This document shows, piece after piece, positions 44,465 to 55,466 of a stretch of 64,000 bases of DNA. This DNA comes from Shewanella pneumatophori. Its GTDB lineage: Bacteria > Pseudomonadota > Gammaproteobacteria > Enterobacterales > Shewanellaceae. The translations under genes and the position numbers were made by a program. Each line of letters opens with the position of its first letter. Positions within the stretch are counted from its first letter, which is position 1. The notes under the pieces are model-generated. The model made no database searches. It worked only from the letters and a program-made list of their open reading frames with translations, and was not told where the DNA came from. The DNA lies in the NCBI RefSeq assembly GCF_023283895.1, contig NZ_JAKILB010000002.1, positions 62,001 through 126,000 of the forward strand. The letters run 5' to 3'.

Positions 44465-45391
44465 TTATCGATACAACGAAGCATCACCTTTATTAGGCCG
44501 TGTCTTAAAACGTCGATGCAACCACATATACTGTGACATATTACGGCTAATGGTCTGCTCAATAATCTTATTACCACGCTTAGCGTCTTCCACCTCGTTT
44601 TCACCTGGGAAGTTATCTAGTGCAGGTTGGATCTCGATATTGTAGCCGGAGTCATCACTATTGCGTTCAACAAAGAAAGGTAACACTTTGGCTTTGCCTA
44701 GTTTGGCAAGAGTAGTTGCACCGGTAATGGTGGCAGCTTCTGGGACATTAAAGAAAGGAATGAAAATAGCGCTTGAGCGGCCAAAATCTTGATCGGCGGT
44801 ATACCAGATAACATTGGGCTCGCGTAGGCTGCGCACCATTTGGCGTAAATCGCGTTTGGGGACTAAGGCCTTGTTTGAACGCAGGCGACCTTTAACCTGC
44901 AGGTATTCCATTAGCGGATTATTGTGGGGCCGATAAACCCCAACACCGGGTTGGAATTGTCCAAAAATTCGAGCGCCCATTTCCAGTGGTAAACAGTGCA
45001 CGGCAAACAAAATAACGCCTTGACCATTGGCTAATGTTTGCTCCACATGCTCCTTGCCTTTAATGGTCATGTGCTTTTGGATTTTTTCATCCGACCACCA
45101 CCAAGCGTTTGCGGTGTCGAATACTGCTTTACCTGTTTCTTCAAAGTTTTGCTTGAGCAGTTGCCGTATTTCACTGTCAGGCATATCGGGGAAACACAGT
45201 TCGAGATTACGTCTGGCGGTTTTCACTCGGCTACCTACTAGCTTCATTGCCAGTCGGCCAAGTCCTGCGCCCAGTTTCATTTGAATGGCTAGCGGTAGCA
45301 TTTGCGTCAGCCGCATAAATCCCACGCCTAACCATAATAGCCAGTACTTAGGATGATAAAGGTGAGATGAAAATTGAGCTTTTTCTACCAC
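44465..45391 (-). CDS. lpxL: Lipid A biosynthesis lauroyl acyltransferase
   Basis: 308-residue inner-membrane enzyme of the LpxL/LpxM family, which adds a secondary acyl chain to lipid A precursor. N-terminal membrane segment (WLLWLGVGFMRLTQMLPLAI), the catalytic His-x4-acid motif (VHCLPLE), then GVYRPHNNPLMEYL and DQDFGRSSAIFIPFF, all typical. Start is GTG at 45391. Divergent from hldE, which makes the heptose for the same lipopolysaccharide. LpxL rather than LpxM or LpxP is the best guess; the three are hard to separate. Confidence 0.9.
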   Translation of the reverse strand: MVEKAQFSSHLYHPKYWLLWLGVGFMRLTQMLPLAIQMKLGAGLGRLAMKLVGSRVKTARRNLELCFPDMPDSEIRQLLKQNFEETGKAVFDTANAWWWSDEKIQKHMTIKGKEHVEQTLANGQGVILFAVHCLPLEMGARIFGQFQPGVGVYRPHNNPLMEYLQVKGRLRSNKALVPKRDLRQMVRSLREPNVIWYTADQDFGRSSAIFIPFFNVPEAATITGATTLAKLGKAKVLPFFVERNSDDSGYNIEIQPALDNFPGENEVEDAKRGNKIIEQTISRNMSQYMWLHRRFKTRPNKGDASLYR

Positions 45392-45484
45392 GTAATTCTC
45401 GAATCCATTGAAAAATTACTCATTATTCTAACTCAAATTCGATTAAAATTAGGTACAATCACTATTAAATTTTGTGAAAGATAA

Positions 45485-46921
<1,437 letters not shown>

Positions 46922-46961
46922 TGGTTAGCCGATAGGGCGACTCAGTAAAGGTTTAGCTGAA

Positions 46962-47945
46962 ATGATAAGCTCGCTTATGCTGAGAATCGCTCTAACATTG
47001 GCTTTTGTATTAGCTTTTGCACTAGCTTTTTCAACCGCACTGACGTTGACTTTTAGTAGGGCAGCCTTAGCTGATGAGTTAACGGATGAGCTAACTAATA
47101 GCGTTCAGGCCGGCACTAATAACGGCTTTATTTGGACTGAAATAGCGTCTAAAAAAGCCTTAGTGTGCGAGCTTCATCAGTTTTCTCTTTGCTTAGCGCA
47201 GTTGCCCGACTCTGCTAGGGCTTTATTGCCACTTCCTGCTTCACACTACACTCAGTTGCTTGGTAAGCGCGGCGCAATGGTTCTGCCGTTGCGCCATGCT
47301 CAAGTCGCAGGAGTAGTGCTCACCGATTTCAAACAGTTACCTAGCCAGCAAACAATCAACTGGGGCGTAGGACATTTCTCTTTGCCACTTAAGCGCCAAG
47401 CAGAGCTTACTTACTGGCATGAGCTTGGTCATCTGTACGCTATTGATGCACTCAGTCAGGAAGGTGAAGTCATTAAAAGTCAGTATCAGCATGAATGGTT
47501 GGCGGATCTGTATCTTGTGTGGCGAATTGCCGTTGAGACTCAAAGTACTGAACTTGCTTGGCAGCAATATCATAGGCGTAATATAGCGATGATGGCAGAT
47601 AGCGAGTTTATGTCGCACTGGTCGGTACCTGTATTGGCGCAGGTGTTGGCACTTTACTCGGCTGAGCAATTGGCTGGATTTTCAAACTTTAGGCAATTTT
47701 ATGCCGATGTCTCAGTAAAACTCGAGCTACAAGATCAAGATACGCTCAGTGAGTTTTCTAGTTTAATCCAACGCACTTTTGGTGCGGGAACGGTGCAGCC
47801 TTTGCCGGGGTATATGTATTGGCGTAAGCCTAAACTTGGCGAGTATTTAAAGCCGACCTTAATTGCTTTAATGGGCCAAGACGCGGCTAAAAAATGGTTG
47901 GCGCAGCAGCAAATGGATGGTGCGACAGGCTCAGACTATTTTTAA
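46962..47945 (+). CDS. Putative periplasmic metallopeptidase-like protein
   Basis: 327 residues. A long, alanine/leucine/phenylalanine-rich signal peptide (LTLAFVLAFALAFSTALTL) precedes an exported domain. A single zinc-peptidase signature is present, ELTYWHELGHLYAIDAL (HExxH at about residue 150), with QYQHEWLADLYLVW some 25 residues on, offering a possible third ligand. Otherwise not recognised. It follows hldE by 40 bases and may share its transcript. The peptidase role is inferred from the motif alone. Confidence 0.75.
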   Translation: MISSLMLRIALTLAFVLAFALAFSTALTLTFSRAALADELTDELTNSVQAGTNNGFIWTEIASKKALVCELHQFSLCLAQLPDSARALLPLPASHYTQLLGKRGAMVLPLRHAQVAGVVLTDFKQLPSQQTINWGVGHFSLPLKRQAELTYWHELGHLYAIDALSQEGEVIKSQYQHEWLADLYLVWRIAVETQSTELAWQQYHRRNIAMMADSEFMSHWSVPVLAQVLALYSAEQLAGFSNFRQFYADVSVKLELQDQDTLSEFSSLIQRTFGAGTVQPLPGYMYWRKPKLGEYLKPTLIALMGQDAAKKWLAQQQMDGATGSDYF

Positions 47946-48159
47946 TAGCCAGTATTAGTGGTCAGTATTAATGGCAACTGAGATTTAAAGGAGCGAGCCT
48001 TTATTAGCGAGCATAAGGAGATTTGCTAACAGGCCTTAACAATCATCACTTGTTTGCTGAATATTTCCTGAATGAACTTTAGATAGTGCTGACATGCTAA
48101 GGCTTTTAATCTAGGCATTTGTTACAGTCATTGCATGGTGATTTTGGTTAAGTGTAGTT

Positions 48160-48639
48160 ATGGCGAAGCGCTCAAAAGTTCAAACTAAGCAAACAGTGCA
48201 GCAGATCCTCGACGAGGCGATGAAACAAATTTTGGATCATGGCTATGATGCTATGTCCTATTCAACCTTATCTGCCGCAACAGGCATTAGCCGCACCGGT
48301 ATTAGTCATCACTTTCCACGTAAGATTGATTTTCTTACTCGGCTTGATAGCAGAATTGCCGAGGTCTTTATTGAACGCTTAGATTTTTCATCGGTGCAAG
48401 CACTGCAAACCACTTGGAAACAGTCGCTTGAACTTGCCAATTTTAGGGCGATTATCCGTTTGTTCTTTTCTTTGTGTGGCTCGCAGAAAATCAATATTAA
48501 TCGTTATCAAGCAATCTCTTTAGCCAGTGAGAACGCATTCGCCAAAATGGGCGATCAAGGGCGCTTATTAGTGAACGCTTTGGTGGGGCAAAGTGCGTTA
48601 GTGCTTTGTGGTGTGGTTGAAGGCGAAGTGCTGGGCTGA
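48160..48639 (+). CDS. TetR family regulator, short
   Basis: 159 residues, below the usual about 190-210. The DNA-binding region is normal (QQILDEAMKQILDHGYDAMS and then TGISRTGISHHFPRKIDFL), while the ligand domain is short and ends GEVLG. No stop or frameshift is apparent, and the length may be natural for this subgroup. No palindromic operator was found directly upstream. Targets unknown. Confidence 0.85.
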   Translation: MAKRSKVQTKQTVQQILDEAMKQILDHGYDAMSYSTLSAATGISRTGISHHFPRKIDFLTRLDSRIAEVFIERLDFSSVQALQTTWKQSLELANFRAIIRLFFSLCGSQKININRYQAISLASENAFAKMGDQGRLLVNALVGQSALVLCGVVEGEVLG

Positions 48640-48713
48640 CCAGTGATTTAAATTAAGCTGCAAGTTAATAAACTACCAAACAAACCGCTTAGCTATATAA
48701 CCCAATAAACATC

Positions 48714-48735
48714 GAGGCTGCTGCCTCTTTGTTTG
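48714..48735 (+). terminator. Hairpin terminator after the tetR gene
   Basis: GAGGC-TGCT-GCCTC followed by TTTGTTTG. Confidence 0.6.
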
Positions 48736-48862
48736 TTTTATATCGGTTTAATTATACCTGTTTATGCGTGTTAACTTATGTAATTAAATTACATAACACT
48801 CTAGAAACTCACTTCTTATCGCTGTACACTCCTTTGCTTCGGACTATCCGGACATACAAACT

Positions 48863-49127
48863 ATACCAATCAGTATAAGAATTTGATCTACTCAGAGCGT
48901 TTTGGGCAAACTAATTCAAGGCGAATAACTGAAAGAATGGTCGCTCCCTTTTAAAGTTATTCAACGCTGAAGTAGGCAGCCAAAAACGCTCCAGAATGGC
49001 GATTTTTAGCGACTTTGATGCTGTGTTAACGAACTTGAACGTAGAATAACTATGCTCTTCATTCGTTGCCTTGCCTCAAAGCCGCTAAATTCTCGCTGAG
49101 CGACCAAATGTTTATACTGATTGGTAT
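48863..49127. repeat. 265-bp inverted-repeat element, copy 2
   Basis: Same length as copy 1 at 12902-13166, bounded by ATACCAATCAGTATAA and its exact complement TTATACTGATTGGTAT, a perfect 16-base terminal inverted repeat. No coding capacity. Confidence 0.85.
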
Positions 49128-49247
49128 GAACTCGATTAAATCAATTCGGTATAGTCAATTTAATATGGTCACTGCAATCAGTGGAAGTTTTGCAGGCCTG
49201 CTATATCTGAAGTCATAATTTGTGCAGCAATAAGGAGTTAGCACGAA

Positions 49248-49841
49248 ATGGATGTCACCCCTAAAACGCCCCCTGCGGCAGAATCAGTTAAGCGTTTACC
49301 CAAATTAGATAATCAAGAGTTGGTTAAAACCAGTTTTTGGATCAGTCAGATTTTTATGATTGTGGCGACTGTTGCCGGTGTTTATTTGGCGGCTCAAGAA
49401 GGTTTAAGTCAGGCAATTAAGTTTGACGATTTAAACAACAAACAAAATAACTATTATTTGCGTCATGCGCTATATGATGAAGTTAAAGATAACATTGTGA
49501 CGATAAATGAGTACGCAGAGCTTATCGCCAATAGCACAGTCAGTGCCTATGACTTAGCAAATGTGCGGCCAACAATCTCAACTTTTGTTTGGGAAAACAT
49601 GCGTTATTCTCAAAATACCTTAGAAACCCCCACTGAAATTCTCACCGAAACTCGCCGTTTTTATATGCTATCTGATGACTTGGTTAAAAAGTTAGAAGCA
49701 CGATACTACGGCCGTAAATTGGGCGCTAAAAAGTTAACAGAGCTGACTGCAGAAGTCGAAACCAATACCTTGCCTAAGCTAAAAAAGAGTTTTGAAGATT
49801 TAGCTGTACACCTAAAAGAAAACGGCATTATTGTCGAGTAA
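49248..49841 (+). CDS. Single-span membrane protein, unknown
   Basis: 197 residues: cytoplasmic proline-rich start, one membrane helix (ISQIFMIVATVAGVYLAA, about 36-54), then a charged, mostly helical domain. Not recognised. AAGGAG stands ten bases before the ATG. It is followed after nine bases by the rhomboid gene, so the two are co-transcribed and may work together; it is a conceivable substrate or partner of the protease. Confidence 0.75.
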   Translation: MDVTPKTPPAAESVKRLPKLDNQELVKTSFWISQIFMIVATVAGVYLAAQEGLSQAIKFDDLNNKQNNYYLRHALYDEVKDNIVTINEYAELIANSTVSAYDLANVRPTISTFVWENMRYSQNTLETPTEILTETRRFYMLSDDLVKKLEARYYGRKLGAKKLTELTAEVETNTLPKLKKSFEDLAVHLKENGIIVE

Positions 49842-49850
49842 GGAACAACG

Positions 49851-50933
49851 ATGAGTATGAAATGTCCAGGATGCGCTAGCGAAGAGGTGCGGGTATCTTT
49901 TTTCCATGGCGAAGAGGTCGATAGTTGTACATCTTGCGGTGGTATTTGGTTTGACAGTGGCGAATTAAATGCGGCGCTTTCAGCTGCCGATAATGGTAAC
50001 GACAGTGTCGTTATCGAGAACTCGTTAGGCGCGCACAAAGGCGCGTCAGATAAAAGCTGTAGTCATTGTGACGTAAAGTTAGAGCATTACAACTTGATGG
50101 ATGGTTTTCAGGTTGAGGTTGATGTTTGTCACTCTTGTACAGGCGTATGGATTGATGAGCATGAGCGTGAAAAAGTGGTGCAGTCTCCGCAGATCCAAGC
50201 TGCTTTAGAGCATTTGAACCAAAAGGTTAACGTTAAAACTTGGGTATTTCAGTTTTTGATGCAGATGCCAATGGAATACAACTTAAAGCCTAAGACCACG
50301 CCTTGGGTGACCTATAGTTTGATTGTCATCAATACGTTGATTTTCTTAGCTACAGTATTGCAGCCTAGTGCAACTGAGTGGATTTATGAAACCTTTGCAC
50401 TTAAGCCAGTAGATTTAATGCAAGGCCAGAACATTACTGGCTTAGTTAGCCATATGTTTATGCATGGCGGCTGGATGCATTTAATTGGCAATATGTATTT
50501 CTTATACGTTGTGGGTGACAACCTTGAAGATGCACTTGGGCACAATCGCTTCTTGGCGCTGTATCTTATATGTGGTTTTGCCGCAGCGGCTGGGCACATT
50601 ATTTCTGAGCCAAGTTCATCAATCTATATGGTTGGCGCAAGTGGCGCGATTGCGGGTCTGTTTGGTATGTACTTACTGTGGTTTAGGCATGCAAGCCTGA
50701 CCTTTATGTTTATCGTGTACCAGAAAAAGCTGTCGCCAATGGCTTTTTTTGCGATTTGGTTAGCGATGAATCTATTTGGTGCTTACGTCGGTGGCGACGG
50801 AGTGGCTTACTGGGCGCACATCGCTGGTTTTGTTGCTGGCTTAATTATTGGTTTTGGCTTGAAAGAGAAAGTTATGCAAGCCAACCCGATTTTAGCCATG
50901 CTTAACTCGCAAGAGCTTAAAGTCGCGCGTTAG
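49851..50933 (+). CDS. Rhomboid intramembrane serine protease with zinc-ribbon N-terminus
   Basis: 360 residues. Residues 1-110 hold two TFIIB-type zinc ribbons (CPGCASEEV ... CTSCGGIWFDSGEL and CSHCDVKLE ... CHSCTGVWIDEHE). The rest is a six-helix rhomboid, with GGWMHLIGNMYFLYVVGDN, the catalytic Ser264 in GASGAIAGLFGMY and His323 in WAHIAGFVAGL. It should cleave membrane proteins within the bilayer; the ribbons may bind substrate or sense zinc. Proteolytic residues are intact. Ends at a strong terminator. Confidence 0.92.
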   Translation: MSMKCPGCASEEVRVSFFHGEEVDSCTSCGGIWFDSGELNAALSAADNGNDSVVIENSLGAHKGASDKSCSHCDVKLEHYNLMDGFQVEVDVCHSCTGVWIDEHEREKVVQSPQIQAALEHLNQKVNVKTWVFQFLMQMPMEYNLKPKTTPWVTYSLIVINTLIFLATVLQPSATEWIYETFALKPVDLMQGQNITGLVSHMFMHGGWMHLIGNMYFLYVVGDNLEDALGHNRFLALYLICGFAAAAGHIISEPSSSIYMVGASGAIAGLFGMYLLWFRHASLTFMFIVYQKKLSPMAFFAIWLAMNLFGAYVGGDGVAYWAHIAGFVAGLIIGFGLKEKVMQANPILAMLNSQELKVAR

Positions 50934-50957
50934 TATTAAGCGATTGATATTCGTTAA

Positions 50958-50979
50958 AAAGGCCGCAATTGCGGCCTTT
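50958..50979. terminator. Bidirectional terminator
   Basis: Perfect 22-base palindrome (AAAGGCCGCAA and its complement) between convergent genes, T-rich on both sides. Confidence 0.88.
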
Positions 50980-51007
50980 GTGGTTTTTGTGTGCTTTTAG
51001 TTATGAG

Positions 51008-52381
51008 TTAAAAGTGCCATTGCAGATAAACACTTTGGTAGTTACTGCCACCGCTAATACGGCCAAAGGCTGAGCTAGACTCAAAGATCCCTGACCTATG
51101 ATGAATGCTGTAACCTAGCCATAGGTTATCCATCTTGGCTGAGTTGAATACATCGCCTAAGTTTACATCTAGGGAGAAGTCTAAATAGTTAAGTAATTTA
51201 GATGGTTTATATCCTTTAACATCAAGCTCAGAGCCTTCAATATGAGTCACGCTGCTGACATAAGATAAACCTTCTGCAACACCTAATCTGAAGCGCGGCC
51301 CAAGCTCAAAGGTGTAATAAGCTTTAATCGCAATAACCGCTTCAGCTAAATTGTCCTGTACTTCTGAGTCGTGGTGCCACACCACACCGGGAGTGAGGTA
51401 TAAATCGATGGGCAGGTTAAACAGACTGTCGGTTAACTGAGTACCGTAAAATGCAGAGGTAAACTGGTTATTGTAAGGGTCAGTTTTTGTTTGCCACTTT
51501 AAGATGGCGTTGAGGTTCGACGGTGTTGCCCAACCATGGGCAATCCGCAAATACTCGCTACCTGTTTTACGCTTTGGCGACACAGGCTGCGCTGAATACT
51601 GTTCTTTATTGGGATCGGGATAGAAGCCGAAACCTAAGAATGATTCATACTGAAAGCGGTTATTGATTGTCGGTAAGTGGTAGACGTCGTCTTCAAGACG
51701 CCCGACGCCAAATTGCCCGAGTAAATATAGGTTACTGATCACATGATAACGGGCTTTGACGCCTGCATTAAAAGCGATACCGCCACCAACATCATACTTA
51801 TCTAGGCCGTAATAGTGGTCATTAAAGTCTGCACTTTTCCATTGAAACTCTGCATAAGGCTTAAGAGTCCAATCGCCAGATTGCCAATGGTATTGGGTGC
51901 GGCTATAACCATAGCTGCGCTTGTTTGAATCAGATAAAAAGGCGATATCGAAATCCCAATCATCTTTTACAAAGCGGTACTGTAAACCAAAATCAAAGGC
52001 CTGACTTTGGGATTCATTTTGCAGTTCTTTGGGAATATCGACAAAGCGAAAGCGAGTGTAGAGGTTGACTTGATGGTTGTCGTTTTTCCAAATATGCCCA
52101 GCAGCTTCCATGCCATTGATATAGAAATAGTCATTCTTAAAGTAAATCAGCGGTAAGGTATCGTAGACCTCATCTTGTTCTGTAGCATAAGGAATATCGC
52201 CTCGGCGTACACCAATACCTATGCCCCAATTATTAGGCCATGAGCTAACGACTTCTTCGCCAAGGTTTACTGGAGGCGGTGGCATTTGGTTTTGATCTTC
52301 TGCCGCCTGCAAGCTGGCAAGGGGGATGAGTGAGCTCAAACTTAAGCTCAAGCATAGGGGAGTAAGTACTTTAAGTGTCAT
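51008..52381 (-). CDS. MipA/OmpV family outer-membrane beta-barrel protein
   Basis: 457 residues, signal peptide ending in LQAAED. The start of the mature protein (VVSSWPNNWGIGIGVRRGDI and DTLPLIYFKNDYFYINGMEA) is the MipA/OmpV signature. Alternating strands rich in Tyr and Trp run to a C-terminal aromatic Phe (YLQWHF), the outer-membrane insertion signal. Most family members are about 250-280 residues, so this version has nearly twice as many strands. Cargo or binding partner unknown. Monocistronic. Confidence 0.87.
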   Translation of the reverse strand: MTLKVLTPLCLSLSLSSLIPLASLQAAEDQNQMPPPPVNLGEEVVSSWPNNWGIGIGVRRGDIPYATEQDEVYDTLPLIYFKNDYFYINGMEAAGHIWKNDNHQVNLYTRFRFVDIPKELQNESQSQAFDFGLQYRFVKDDWDFDIAFLSDSNKRSYGYSRTQYHWQSGDWTLKPYAEFQWKSADFNDHYYGLDKYDVGGGIAFNAGVKARYHVISNLYLLGQFGVGRLEDDVYHLPTINNRFQYESFLGFGFYPDPNKEQYSAQPVSPKRKTGSEYLRIAHGWATPSNLNAILKWQTKTDPYNNQFTSAFYGTQLTDSLFNLPIDLYLTPGVVWHHDSEVQDNLAEAVIAIKAYYTFELGPRFRLGVAEGLSYVSSVTHIEGSELDVKGYKPSKLLNYLDFSLDVNLGDVFNSAKMDNLWLGYSIHHRSGIFESSSAFGRISGGSNYQSVYLQWHF

Positions 52382-52525
52382 ATTATTTTCTTGTTAGCGC
52401 AGGGTACTAGAGATAAGAATACTGCTTTTTAACCATCAGGCACATAATTTTAACAACAACGGGTTAAGCAGGACTTAAACATTGAATGCAAGTGGCCAGT
52501 TTGAGCAGACAAAATTGGCAATAAA

Positions 52526-52547
52526 AAAGGCCGCATTCGCGACCTTT
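52526..52547 (-). terminator. Terminator of the pnt operon
   Basis: On the minus-strand transcript AAAGGUCGC pairs with GCGGCCUUU (one G-U pair), followed by UUUUU; 20 bases past the pntB stop. Confidence 0.8.
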
Positions 52548-52566
52548 AAAGGTTATCAACTCAGGA

Positions 52567-53949
52567 TTAATCAGCTTCTTTTAAGCTTTGAGTTAATTCA
52601 ACAATGGCTTTTTTACCGTCGCCAAATAACATTAATGAGTTATCTAATGCGAATAATGGGTTAGGTAATCCAGCAAAACCTGGGCTCAATGAACGCTTAA
52701 CTACCACCACAGTTTTAGCTTTATCAACGTTTAGAATTGGCATGCCGTAAATCGGGCTACCTTTATCTTCACGCGCCATTGGGTTGGTTACATCGTTTGC
52801 ACCAATCACAATTGCCACGTCTGTTTGCTCAAACTGCGGGTTGATTTCATCCATTTCGATGAGCTGCTCGTAAGGCACTTCAGCTTCGGCTAGTAGTACG
52901 TTCATGTGACCTGGCATACGACCTGCTACAGGGTGGATTGCGTACAATACTTGAGTGCCGCGCGCTTCCATCACAGAAGCCAACTCACGCACCGCGTGCT
53001 GCGCCTGCGCCATAGCTAAACCATAACCCGGCACAATGACAACCCGCTCTGCAGTTTCTAGTAGCATTGCCACTTCTTCAGGTGATGAAGAGGTTACTTT
53101 ACCTGCGTAAACTTCATCAGCATCAACTGTTTCGCCGCCTTCAGCCATTACGCCAAATAGTACGTTAAACAGTGAGCGGTTCATGGCTTTACACATGATT
53201 TGCGTCAGGATAATACCTGATGCACCAACGAGTGAACCCGATACAATCAGTACTGTGTTGCCAGTAATGAAACCTGTTGTTGCAGCTGCAATACCTGAGT
53301 ATGAGTTAAGTAGTGCAATAACCACTGGCATATCGGCGCCGCCAATTGGCACTACCAATAGCAAACCAAGAACTAGCGATACCGCAACTAAAGCGTAGAT
53401 GAGGTTGATGTTGCTTGGATCCATAACAATCGCAATACCAAGGCCGATGGCACTGATAAGTAAAATCGCGTTAAGGATTTTATTGCCCGGTACTTTAATT
53501 GGGTTGCCTGAGATCAGCTCTTGCAGCTTAGCGAAAGCAACAAACGAACCTGATAGTGTCACCGCACCAATAATCACTGTTGCTGCGATAGAGATAAGCG
53601 CAACGGTATGAGTCGCTGAACTTGGATCAAGGAAGTTAGCTAGTGCAATAAATAGTGACGCACCGCCACCAAAACCGTTAAGCATCGCTACCATTTGCGG
53701 CATTGATGTTACTTGGATTTTGGTTGCCATTACTGCGCCAATGGCACCACCAAGTAGCACACCTGCAATAATCCATTCATAGCTTAAAATGTTTTGGTCA
53801 AACAGGGTTACAACTACAGCGATAAACATACCCAGTGCTGAAAGCTGGTTACCACGCACTGCGGTTCTAGGCTTAGTTAGCCCTTTAATACCTAAAATAA
53901 ATAGGCTGGCAGCCACAAGGTAGGCGAGGTAAATAATCGTCATACTCAT
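52567..53949 (-). CDS. pntB: NAD(P) transhydrogenase subunit beta
   Basis: 460-residue inner-membrane subunit of the proton-translocating transhydrogenase, which makes NADPH from NADH. Residues about 1-260 form eight or nine membrane helices; about 280-460 form the NADP-binding domain III (VIVPGYGLAMAQAQHAV, MPGHMNVLLAEAEVPY, IGANDVTNPMA). Third gene of the operon pntAA-pntAB-pntB. Confidence 0.96.
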   Translation of the reverse strand: MSMTIIYLAYLVAASLFILGIKGLTKPRTAVRGNQLSALGMFIAVVVTLFDQNILSYEWIIAGVLLGGAIGAVMATKIQVTSMPQMVAMLNGFGGGASLFIALANFLDPSSATHTVALISIAATVIIGAVTLSGSFVAFAKLQELISGNPIKVPGNKILNAILLISAIGLGIAIVMDPSNINLIYALVAVSLVLGLLLVVPIGGADMPVVIALLNSYSGIAAATTGFITGNTVLIVSGSLVGASGIILTQIMCKAMNRSLFNVLFGVMAEGGETVDADEVYAGKVTSSSPEEVAMLLETAERVVIVPGYGLAMAQAQHAVRELASVMEARGTQVLYAIHPVAGRMPGHMNVLLAEAEVPYEQLIEMDEINPQFEQTDVAIVIGANDVTNPMAREDKGSPIYGMPILNVDKAKTVVVVKRSLSPGFAGLPNPLFALDNSLMLFGDGKKAIVELTQSLKEAD

Positions 53950-53955
53950 AGTGGC

Positions 53956-54231
53956 TTATTTCCTTTTGAACATGGCTAGCATGCGGTTAGTTACCATGTA
54001 ACCACCCACAACGTTAATGGTGGCAAGTACTACGGCAATAAAGCCCAGCACGTTGACCCAAATACCTGCGCCAGAACCCGCTGACAGCAGTGCACCAACT
54101 AAGGAGATCCCTGAAATAGCGTTCGAGCCAGACATTAATGGTGTATGTAGGGTTGGTGGCACCTTAGTGATCATCTCAACGCCTAAGAACACTGCAACCA
54201 CAAATAGGGTTAATAGCAGTAGAATTTCCAT
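53956..54231 (-). CDS. pntAB: NAD(P) transhydrogenase subunit alpha, membrane part
   Basis: 91-residue protein with three membrane helices, equal to the C-terminal end of E. coli PntA. In this lineage PntA is split into two genes. Overlaps the pntAA stop by one base, giving translational coupling, and precedes pntB by six bases. Confidence 0.94.
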   Translation of the reverse strand: MEILLLLTLFVVAVFLGVEMITKVPPTLHTPLMSGSNAISGISLVGALLSAGSGAGIWVNVLGFIAVVLATINVVGGYMVTNRMLAMFKRK

Positions 54232-55466
54232 TATTTAGCCTCCGAAGTCGTGTTTGAGTCATCAGCACTTGCGCTTGGCTCATTCACTTCAAGTGTTGGC
54301 AAGCCTAATAGGTCGCGCAAACGGGCACTGGTCACTTCACCTTGGTGAGCAACGACTGTGTCTTTAACGATTTCATCGTCAAAGTCGAGGTTTAGCTCGC
54401 CGTCTTTGTTAACTAATAGCTTGAGCAAGTTTTCAATATTAGTGCCGTACATTTGGCTAGCATGATTTGCAGCCGATCCTGGTACATTTGATGGACCAAG
54501 AATCGTCACACCGTTGTAAACCACTTCTTTATCAAGCTCGGTTAGTTCACAGTTACCACCCGTTTCTGCTGCAAGGTCGACAATAATGGTGCCGGCTTTC
54601 ATGCCATCAACCATCTCTTTGGTGATCAAGATAGGTGCTTTACGGCCTGGAATCGCCGCAGTAGTAATAACAATGTCCTGCTGAGCTAACACGTTAGCCA
54701 TAGCTTGCTGCTGGCGCTTTAGAAAATCATCAGACTGCTCGGCAGCGTAACCACCTTTGGTTTCAGTGTTTTCAGCTTCAAGATCGAGCTCAACAGGCTT
54801 AGCACCTACTGAAATAATCTGCTCGCGCGCGGCAGGGCGAATATCGTAAGCCTCAACCACAGCACCTAAGCGCTTAGCTGTCGCACAAGCTTGCAGGCCT
54901 GCAACCCCCACACCCATGATAAAGGCGCGTGCTGGTTTTAAAGTACCGGCTGCTGTCATCATCATAGGGAATAAGCGCGGCGCTTTATGGGCGGCTAACA
55001 GCACCGCTTTGTAACCAGCGATTGTCGCCATTGATGACAAAATATCCATACTTTGCGCACGAGTAATACGTGGCACCAGTTCAAGCGCGATAGCGGTTGC
55101 CCCTGTTGCTGCAATCGCTTGAGCGTTTTCTGGGTGCGCCAATGGGTCCATCATGCCGATAACGATTTGCTGCGGTTTAATCGCTGCTGATAGTTCTGCA
55201 AGTTGCTCGTCTTTGGCGTTTACAACTGTAATGATGTCTGCGTCACTGAGAACCTGTTCGCGGCTCACAATTGTGGCGCCAGCCTGAACATAATCCTCAT
55301 CAGTAAAGCCGGCATTGCTGCCTGCACCACTTTCGACAAGAACATGTAAGTTATTTTTAAGCAGTCGAGTCACATTGGCTGGGATGATCGCTACGCGACT
55401 TTCACCAGCATGACTTTCTTTGGGTAGACCTAGCTTCACAAAGGTAAACCTCTCAGTTGAGGACAT
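54231..55466 (-). CDS. pntAA: NAD(P) transhydrogenase subunit alpha, NAD-binding part
   Basis: 411-residue cytoplasmic domain I of the transhydrogenase, related to alanine dehydrogenase. NAD-binding GVGVAGLQACATAKRLGAVV is near residue 178, with DIRPAAREQI following. Divergent from cysJ, so the NADPH-producing pump and the NADPH-consuming sulfite reductase share one promoter region. Confidence 0.95.
   Translation of the reverse strand: MSSTERFTFVKLGLPKESHAGESRVAIIPANVTRLLKNNLHVLVESGAGSNAGFTDEDYVQAGATIVSREQVLSDADIITVVNAKDEQLAELSAAIKPQQIVIGMMDPLAHPENAQAIAATGATAIALELVPRITRAQSMDILSSMATIAGYKAVLLAAHKAPRLFPMMMTAAGTLKPARAFIMGVGVAGLQACATAKRLGAVVEAYDIRPAAREQIISVGAKPVELDLEAENTETKGGYAAEQSDDFLKRQQQAMANVLAQQDIVITTAAIPGRKAPILITKEMVDGMKAGTIIVDLAAETGGNCELTELDKEVVYNGVTILGPSNVPGSAANHASQMYGTNIENLLKLLVNKDGELNLDFDDEIVKDTVVAHQGEVTSARLRDLLGLPTLEVNEPSASADDSNTTSEAK

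Larger units (their letters stand above)
48640..49247. other. Intergenic region with terminator and repeat copy 2
   Basis: Contains the hairpin terminator 48714-48735, about 130 bases of AT-rich DNA without recognisable signals, the 265-bp element at 48863-49127, and 120 bases leading to the next gene. Confidence 0.6.
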
